This document shows positions 57,733 to 64,000 of a DNA stretch of 64,000 nucleotides, one piece after another (positions within the stretch are counted from its first letter, which is position 1; each line of letters opens with the position of its first letter). The stretch is taken from positions 26,704,535 through 26,768,534 of the forward strand of contig OY783203.1 of assembly GCA_963678705.1 (NCBI GenBank), written 5' to 3'. Under the pieces are notes generated by a model that was not told the DNA's origin, did not search any database, and was given only the letters and a program-made list of their open reading frames with translations. This stretch comes from Panorpa germanica. Taxonomy: Eukaryota > Arthropoda > Insecta > Mecoptera > Panorpidae. A program made the translations under genes and the position numbers.

Positions 57733-59466
57733 TTACACTTCTATATTATTTTCTATCACAAAGTTTGTTAATATTTCCGCCGTTGCTTCACTTGTCATTA
57801 AACAGGACATATTGACTGGGAACTGTGTTACATTACGTAAATCATTTAAAAGTCTATCAATTTTTGATGATAAAAGATGACACCCTAGAATTATATGGTC
57901 CAAAGACCCTTCTTCTCCACATATACAATTTGGTGTGTCTTTTATATTTATTTTGTATAGATGAGCTGGACATCTAGAATGCCCAGATTTCATTCGACAA
58001 TTTGTTGAAATATATCTTCGTGAATGGTTTTTATTAAACCATGTGGTTGTTGGAATTTTTTGATTCGCTGCAAAAAAATTTTTTCCAGTACTTTGACTTT
58101 TCTCATTATATATACTCTGCCATTCTGCCATACAATTTTCTTTAATTATTTTTTTGGAATCATTTATTGACCAATTTATTTCTATTATTTCCCCATCTAC
58201 ACAAGCTTCTTTGGCCAGTTTGTCAGCCATTTCGTTTCCTTTTATGCCTACATGTCCAGGAATCCAAATAAGTTTAACATTGATATCATTTTTTTTCATT
58301 TTTAAAAGATATTCTTTAATTGAACATATTTTGTTATTATTATTGTTTTTGAATTTATTGTTATTTAAAGATACACAAACACTACGAGAATCTGTGAAGA
58401 TTAATATATTTTTATTGTCAGTTTTTTGTATTATTTCTAGTAATTTCATAATTGCTGTTATTTCTGTATTATAAGAATTTGTGATGTTGTTAAGTTTGTA
58501 TTTGTACTGTTGATCTGTATTATAATTGAAAATGCCAATTCCTCCAGTTTTAGAGTTTTTTTCGAATGAACCATCGGTAAACCATATACTCCAGTTTATA
58601 TCATCTTTTGTTATATATTCCATATATTTTTGATAAGTTATTTCCTTACTGTCATTCTTCTTGAACAAATTTATTTCTGTATGTATTGTTGTCATGCTTA
58701 TTTCTAATGGAAATTTGAAAAAAGGTATAATGTTGTGTACCTCTAAGTTCAAGTTATTATATCTATCAAAACTAGTTAAAAGTGCCGGTTTTTTATGAGT
58801 TGTCCAATATGGTTTATTATAAAGAACATATAGTTTAGATAATCTTGTATTTAAGGGGCCACATGAGTTATGTCTGTTTTTACAAAAGAAACTGTCTGAT
58901 ATTTGTTGTATTCTGATATTTACCGGAGGAATATTAGTTTGATAGTTGAGGATTTGGATTGGTGTTGAAACCATTGCACCTAATATTATTCTTAAACATT
59001 TGTTTTGTATAATTTCAATTTTTTTTAATCTTGAGTTATTTGCGGTGCAGATCATAGTACTAGAATAGTCAATATGCGGTCTAACAATAGCTTTATATAT
59101 TTTTATTAGGGTTGTTGGGTGTGCGCCCCATTTGTATCCTGCTATACATCGCATCAAATTTAAGCCTTTTTGACATTTGTTAATAATATGTGCAATTTCT
59201 TTCGCCCAAGTGCTTTTCGTATCAAAGAATATACCCAGAAATTTGGTATTTGAAGTAACAGTTATATTTTTATTTCTGATGGTTATTTTTGGACTGCAGT
59301 TTATTCTATGCCTTGTAAATATAACTATTTTACTTTTTTCTGACGATATATTTAATTTGATTTCCTTTAATAAAATATCTAGTTTTCTTAATTTCGATTG
59401 TAATCTGTTTTGAGCTATATCTTGTGTATGACCCATACTATAAATAACCATGTCATCTGCATACAT
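57733..59466 (-). pseudogene. LINE ORF2, 3' part: RT core end, RNase H, zinc finger
   Basis: 577 codons, downstream of the frameshift and without a natural start; the YADD box of the reverse transcriptase is at residues 2-5. The thumb region (KFLGIFFD at about 75) follows. RNase H lies at about 290-420: acidic residues in FTDGS (about 296), TEITAI (about 335), FTDSRS (about 356) and EMADKLAKE (about 412), with the conserved IPGHVGIKGN before the last. A C-terminal Cys/His cluster (CRMKSGHSRC ... CICGEEGSLDH..LGC) at about 490-528 is typical of this group. In an unbroken element this would be fused to the part at 59499-61442; alone it lacks the palm start and cannot act. Confidence 0.9.
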
Positions 59467-59498
59467 CAGTACTGTTGTGTTGTTATCTGATAATGTTG

Positions 59499-61442
59499 TT
59501 AACTTTTCTGTGTATATGTTGAATAATAAGGGAGATAATATTGAGCCTTGTGGAATTCCGTGATTAACTTATTATTGTATCTAACTGTTATTTCTCTATT
59601 TTGGAAGTAGTTTATAATCCAGTTGGATATTTTGGAAGATATACCTATGTTTTCTACTTTTTCTTTTAATATTTTTAGATTAACATTGTCATAAGCAGCT
59701 TCAATGTCAATGAAAGCAGCTATCATATAATGATTTTTACTGTATGTTCTTTGAATATCGATATTCAATATGTTTAAGTTATGCTGTGTACTTCTTGTTT
59801 TTCTAAACGCAAATTGTAACTCAGGTAATCTTTTATGATGTTCGAGATACCACTCCAGTCTGTTTTTGATGATGGATTCCATAGTTTTGCCCATACATGA
59901 TAGTAAAGTAATTGGTCTGAATGATTCTTCTTTGTTTGGATCTTTTCCTGTTTTTAATATAGGAACAACGATATGTTTTTTCCAGTCTAATGGTATATCA
60001 GCAGTGTTTAATGACAGATTGTATATTTGTGTAAGATGATTTATTGCATTGTCAGGTAAGTTTTGTATCATTTTGTAATTTATTCTATCAAATCCTGTGC
60101 TACTGTTTTTATTATGATTTAACGCGAATTTTACTTCATTTTTATTTATGTTATTATCTAGAAAATTATCTTTTACGATGGTGGTGGTAGTAATATTTAA
60201 ATTGTTGTTCTGTGGAAATTTTTTTTTAATGAATTCTTCTATTAAATTTTCATTATCACTTATCCTTTTAGTACTATAGCTTTTATTGTTAATTTTTCTT
60301 ATATTATTCCAGACAATGTTGGTTGTTGTGTTTGGGTTTAAATTCTCGCAGAAATTTTGCCATTCTATTTTTTTTCTGGCTCTAAAATATCGTCTGGTTT
60401 TAGCTTGATGTTTTTTATAATTTAAATAATTCGCCATTGTCATGTTTTTATTAAAAATAGTTAGTGCTAATTTTCTTTGAGCTATCATTTTATTGCACTC
60501 AGTGTCCCACCAAGACGGTTTTATTTTATTAGGAGTTATATTATACAATCTGGTAGATGGGATATGTATGTCTGCCGAATTATTAATAACATCTCTAAAT
60601 TGGTTGTATTTGTTTTCAACATCTTGGGGATTACTTGTGATTCCATTTGTGCTAAGGTTTGAAATTCTGCTTTCTATTTCAAGGCTATATTTCTCCCAAT
60701 CTGCTTTTCGGAAATTTCTCCTCGTTAAATATTCAGATGTACGGTAACGGTCTTTATTATAGTCATTCAAACAGAAAAAAATTGGGTAGTGATCACTACC
60801 TAAGCTATCTGCAAGAACTTGCCACGAAGTAATTTGTTGTGTTAAAGTCATTGATACCAATGTGAGATCCAATATACTGTCCCTTGTACTGAGATTGCTT
60901 ACTCTAGTTGGTTTATCATCGTTGATAATATTTAGATTTTCGTTTTCTATGAAATCTAACAATTCGTTACCTTCATACTGACTACCTGGACAATTTATAT
61001 CCCAAGCAAGATTAGTCGCGTTAAAATCTCCAGCAAGTATAACAGGAACATCTATTTGTTGTTTTATCTGTGACCAATTAGAATTAGATAGTTTATGATT
61101 CGGTTTAGCATAGATTGATAAAATACATATTACATCAGTTTCGTTATGTGTTAAAATTATTCCAACTATTTCGACCGAATTAAATGGGTTATTTAGCATT
61201 ACTCTTTTATATTTTATAGATTTATGAATCAAGATAGCAGCACCCCCGTGGGGATTATAGTTTGTATTCTGTATCCTATCTTCTCTTTCAATAAAATAAC
61301 CTTTGATGTTGAAATTGATATTTTTTGTTAAAAACGTTTCTGATAGTATGCATATATGTATGTTATGCTTCTGTAACATATGTTGTAGTTCCTCTTTAAT
61401 ATATCTGACTCCTCTGCAATTCCATTGAATAAAATTTATCAT
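59499..61442 (-). CDS. LINE ORF2, 5' part: endonuclease and start of RT
   Basis: 647 codons from ATG 61442. The apurinic-like endonuclease spans about 1-225, with QWNCRG (6-11), SETFL (34-38), AGDFNAT (137-143) and GSDHYPI (215-221), all catalytic motifs present. Reverse transcriptase starts near 490 (WKKHIVVPILKTGKD), with FRPITLLS, LPELQFAFRKTRSTQ and box A FIDIEAAYDNV at about 575-585. After residue 627 the frame runs into unrelated sequence and stops. The expected GIPQGS box is in the other frame just beyond 59560, so a single base appears to be missing at 59560-59561 relative to the family. Confidence 0.93.
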   Translation of the reverse strand: MINFIQWNCRGVRYIKEELQHMLQKHNIHICILSETFLTKNINFNIKGYFIEREDRIQNTNYNPHGGAAILIHKSIKYKRVMLNNPFNSVEIVGIILTHNETDVICILSIYAKPNHKLSNSNWSQIKQQIDVPVILAGDFNATNLAWDINCPGSQYEGNELLDFIENENLNIINDDKPTRVSNLSTRDSILDLTLVSMTLTQQITSWQVLADSLGSDHYPIFFCLNDYNKDRYRTSEYLTRRNFRKADWEKYSLEIESRISNLSTNGITSNPQDVENKYNQFRDVINNSADIHIPSTRLYNITPNKIKPSWWDTECNKMIAQRKLALTIFNKNMTMANYLNYKKHQAKTRRYFRARKKIEWQNFCENLNPNTTTNIVWNNIRKINNKSYSTKRISDNENLIEEFIKKKFPQNNNLNITTTTIVKDNFLDNNINKNEVKFALNHNKNSSTGFDRINYKMIQNLPDNAINHLTQIYNLSLNTADIPLDWKKHIVVPILKTGKDPNKEESFRPITLLSCMGKTMESIIKNRLEWYLEHHKRLPELQFAFRKTRSTQHNLNILNIDIQRTYSKNHYMIAAFIDIEAAYDNVNLKILKEKVENIGISSKISNWIINYFQNREITVRYNNKLITEFHKAQYYLPYYSTYTQKS

Positions 61443-61647
61443 TTTAACTGTTTTAATTAATTATTGATTTTTATATCTGTCCTTGGTCTTGTTGTTAGAT
61501 TTATTTATATATTTTATTTTATTTTATTTTCTCTCCGTTTATATAATTATTGTTGATTTAATATTTTAGTAAATTTATTAAACGATTAGGTTTAGTGATG
61601 TGAATAGATTTTTAAAAAATAAACTTAATTTATATATCGATGTTTTC
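61443..61647 (-). other. LINE ORF1-ORF2 spacer
   Basis: 205 bases between the ORF1 stop and the ORF2 ATG, AT-rich. It has no stop-start overlap or slippery site, so ORF2 would need re-initiation or internal entry. A frame in this strip overlaps the ORF1 end but reads as chance. Confidence 0.6.
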
Positions 61648-63075
61648 TTACGAGTTTGGCCATTGTACACTAGATATTTGTTTCTTGTAGCTTCTAAGGG
61701 ATTGGGATGTAATATTTGGGTCTTTGTTTGTATTTTTAATTTTGTCATCATTATTTTTATTATATATTGATGTATAGCAGGTATCATTATCATTGTTTTC
61801 CATTGTAATATCAGGTGTCTCTTGGTTGATTTGCTTTCTGTTTTTTCCTTGATTAGTTATCTTAAGGTATGTGTCGCTTTCTTCATTGTTAGGTTTCTTT
61901 TCTTCTCTTCTTCTTTTTGGAATTGGTTCTTTAGTGGATGTCGTAGGTTGTGGTTGACTGTAAGATCTTTGTAACGAGTTACCTGTATTTGATTTATTCA
62001 CTCTGGTATTAGTTCTTCTGGTTAAAGGGTTTGGTTTGTATGTTGGAATTATGTTGATACTATTGTATTTATTAGTGATATTGGGAAAAGTCTCATTGTA
62101 GTTTAGAGCTTCAAAAGAGTTTTGAGTTCTTACTGAGTATAAATAGTCTGTATTTTTTTCTGTTAATTCTAATTTTGCTTCATAAAAACTGAGATTGTGT
62201 TGGGCCATGAGATCTTTTATCTTGATTTGTCTTTTTTTTTCAGGACATTCATTGTCTGTAGCCTCGTGGTTAAGTTTACAATTTATGCATGTCGGATTAG
62301 GAGATGTGCATGCAGTACGTAAATGATCTTCACTTCCGCAGAATTTACATTTTGCTACTTTTGCTCTACATTTTGTGGCTGCATGTCCAAATTTAAAACA
62401 ATTATAACATTGTATCGTCTGTTGTACAAATGGTTCACATGCTCGTCTCACTCTCCACATGTAAACATAAGCAGGAATAGCAAGTCCTTCAAAGAATAAT
62501 TTCACTGTTGTACTGGGTTCATATTTAATAGCTCCGTCAACTCTTAGTTTTCGATTTAACCTTTGCACTCTCGTTACTTTAAAAGGTGGACACTCTATAT
62601 TATTTAAAATTGTATCTTCCGAATATTCAATATCAACACCTTTTATAATAGCAACTTTTGTGCACCAGTAAAATGGGATAAACGCTTCATACCCATTGTT
62701 TTTCAGCAATGTTGATTTGGTAATTTCATTAGCTAGTACTGCATTAGCACATTGAACGATTACTCTATTTCTTCCCACTTTTTTAATTTCTATTATATTA
62801 GATTTATTGCTAATTTTACATATTATTTCTGCTAATTTAAGAGAACTAAAAAATGTATTTCCATCACTATTATTTTTAACTATCATTACTTTATACGAGT
62901 CATATTTTGTTTCTGTGTTGTATAAATTATTAAATATTTTTTTAACATTGTCACTATTGTTATTTAAGTTTTCTGTTATATCACTGGATGTTTTATCTGT
63001 AGGAATTGATTTGTTAGTCACAGAGTTGTTTTTATTGATCGGATTTTTATCGGGAGGTTCAACCTCCATATCCAT
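61648..63075 (-). CDS. LINE ORF1, Gag-like RNA-binding protein
   Basis: 475 codons, intact. The N-terminal 60 residues are N/S/T-rich and probably disordered. About 60-220 forms an RRM-like Gag core (FFSSLKLAEIICKI, VGRNRVIVQC, FKVTRVQRLNR). Three zinc knuckles follow: CYNCFKFGHAATKC (223-236), CKFCGSEDHLRTAC (243-256) and CINCKLNHEATDNEC (about 263-277). The third has wider spacing than CX2CX4HX4C. The C-terminus is N/T/K-rich with a basic PIPKRRREEKK segment. The product would coat the LINE RNA and deliver it to the target site. ATG 63075 is the first start after the A-rich 5' UTR. Confidence 0.95.
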   Translation of the reverse strand: MDMEVEPPDKNPINKNNSVTNKSIPTDKTSSDITENLNNNSDNVKKIFNNLYNTETKYDSYKVMIVKNNSDGNTFFSSLKLAEIICKISNKSNIIEIKKVGRNRVIVQCANAVLANEITKSTLLKNNGYEAFIPFYWCTKVAIIKGVDIEYSEDTILNNIECPPFKVTRVQRLNRKLRVDGAIKYEPSTTVKLFFEGLAIPAYVYMWRVRRACEPFVQQTIQCYNCFKFGHAATKCRAKVAKCKFCGSEDHLRTACTSPNPTCINCKLNHEATDNECPEKKRQIKIKDLMAQHNLSFYEAKLELTEKNTDYLYSVRTQNSFEALNYNETFPNITNKYNSINIIPTYKPNPLTRRTNTRVNKSNTGNSLQRSYSQPQPTTSTKEPIPKRRREEKKPNNEESDTYLKITNQGKNRKQINQETPDITMENNDNDTCYTSIYNKNNDDKIKNTNKDPNITSQSLRSYKKQISSVQWPNS

Positions 63076-63282
63076 ATTGTTAATTAACCAGTGATAATTA
63101 AATAGAAGTTACTTCACTTCTAATTAATAACACTTAATAATAATATAAATTATAATTTAAAAAAAAAATAAATCACGAAAAAAAAATTTTATAATTTGCA
63201 AAAAAAAAAGATCACTATTTATTTTATTGTTTTGTTTATTGTAAATACGTGCGCTCACCAAGAAGACTCGATGTAAACTGTG
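63076..63282 (-). promoter_or_regulatory. LINE 5' UTR with probable internal promoter
   Basis: Read on the minus strand, the element starts CACAGTTTACATCGAGTCTT and is followed by TTGGTGAGCGCACG about 20-35 bases in. LINEs of this group carry initiator and downstream core elements at these positions; the CACAGTTT start resembles an initiator. The rest is A-rich (three A-runs of 7-10 in 63154-63210). The promoter is inferred from position, not measured. Confidence 0.45.
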
Positions 63283-63292
63283 ACTAATTTAG

Positions 63293-64000
63293 TGATTATC
63301 AATAAATGACGGTATAGAAGAAGACTCTTGTTCATTTTCGATAATGTTGTTTGACGATATAGTTAACATATAATTATTTCAATAATTACTATATTATAAA
63401 ATAACATTTGAAGAATACTTTGTAAAATTTTCATAAATAAATATCAAGAAATGAGGCATTGACAGCGAATCTCCGCAGACGTTACAAAAGAAAGTAACAT
63501 TGCGGTGCCACTCATAACTCATCACTGGATTATCTGAATTCAAAAACCAAATTGATTTCATTAGTTGATAAGTTTCTGCAGGTAACCCTATCGAGTTTTT
63601 CTTTTATTGATTTTTCAATTTTTTTTTACAGCACTTAGAACTCAAAATACCGATATTTCATGAAAGAAATCAGGAACTTTACTTTAGGAATACTTTAAAA
63701 TTAGCGTATCCATTCAAAATTTTTGCGAAACATATAATTTCGTAACCTGTTCTAGTGTGAGAGAGCCTTATACTTAATTTATTCATTGTAGCAAAAAGAA
63801 ATATTAATTAATGAATAAAATATAAAAAACGGAAAAACTATAAAAGTCCGCAGTCCGCTACAAGTAAAAGCAATTTAAAGGTTTTAGAGGTTCAGAGGAT
63901 GTAAGCTTTTTTAAATTTATGAATTATTACCGGTCGTGTTTTTATGAGAAATGAGTTACGCAACATTTTTTGTCGCATTACAATTATATAGCGCAGCGGC
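63293..64000. other. Gene-free stretch to the window end
   Basis: AT-rich with no supported gene. No partial gene is recognisable at the window edge. Confidence 0.4.

Larger units (their letters stand above)
57544..63282 (-). mobile_element. Full-length RNase H-bearing LINE, 5.74 kb
   Basis: Non-LTR retrotransposon read from 63282 to 57544. ACTAATTTAG at 57534-57543 and 63283-63292 is an exact 10-bp target duplication, so both ends are intact. Order: 5' UTR of about 207 bp (63076-63282), ORF1 with three zinc knuckles, a 205-bp spacer, ORF2 with endonuclease, reverse transcriptase and RNase H, a 3' UTR of about 170 bp, then a poly(A) tail (poly-T at 57544-57560 on the plus strand). The EN-RT-RNase H order is that of the I group; jockey-like elements without RNase H do not fit. 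The only visible break is one frameshift in ORF2 near 59560. Inserted recently, judging by the exact duplication and open frames. Confidence 0.95.

Noticed and set aside
58154-58474. Plus-strand frames opposite the LINE (also 59177-59413, 60477-60747, 62807-63094)
   Set aside because: Shadows of LINE ORF1 and ORF2 on the opposite strand.
1-64000. CRISPR arrays, bacterial promoters, rho-independent terminators and operons
   Set aside because: The sequence is eukaryotic in character; no spaced direct-repeat array or bacterial gene layout was seen.

Overview
The window is AT-rich eukaryotic DNA, most likely from an insect. It contains a mariner-type transposon, a Helitron-like element, hAT and PIF/Harbinger-type miniature elements (MITEs), tRNA-derived SINEs, an RNase H-bearing LINE, short introns with insect-like GT..AG signals, and many (TA)n and (CA)n tracts. 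The order is not certain. I recognise no conserved host protein gene. Nearly everything that can be named is a mobile element or its debris, apart from one small cluster of spliced exons.

Layout. 1-4.3 kb: a tRNA-derived SINE, a TAA-flanked MITE and a Helitron-like element ending in CTAG. 4.8-5.5 kb: a SINE broken by a palindromic MITE whose insertion point can be read from the flanks. 8.3-8.8 kb: the 3' end of a LINE. 11.7-14.3 kb: a repeat that starts at a (TA)n tract, then two PIF/Harbinger-like MITEs. 16.1-17.1 kb: a two-copy 135-bp tandem repeat and a 205-bp MITE. 18.6-19.8 kb: an inverted repeat of about 1.1 kb. 19.97-24.2 kb: short, relatively GC-rich exons with good splice signals; three of them join in frame into a 74-codon ORF. 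27.5-28.6 kb: a 699-bp internally deleted mariner inside a second copy of the 8.3-kb LINE. 32.6 kb: a hAT MITE. 36.6 kb: a 105-bp-period duplication. 43.97-44.1 kb: a probable BEL/Pao pol remnant. 46.9-47.55 kb: two MITEs side by side. 53.1-55.7 kb: two more inverted-repeat elements. 57.5-63.3 kb: a full-length LINE on the minus strand, 5.74 kb, with a 10-bp target duplication, intact ORF1, and ORF2 broken by one frameshift.

The best candidates for new biology are: (1) the spliced small-ORF locus at 20-24 kb with two same-length, related exons; (2) the mariner deletion derivative that keeps an open frame joining the DNA-binding domain to the C-terminus without the catalytic core; (3) the strong excess of the 8-mer TACGAGTA/TACTCGTA, counted by hand at 23 sites; and (4) a repeat family found three times in the same orientation directly after a (TA)n run. 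Repeat families are defined only by comparing copies inside this window; no database was searched.
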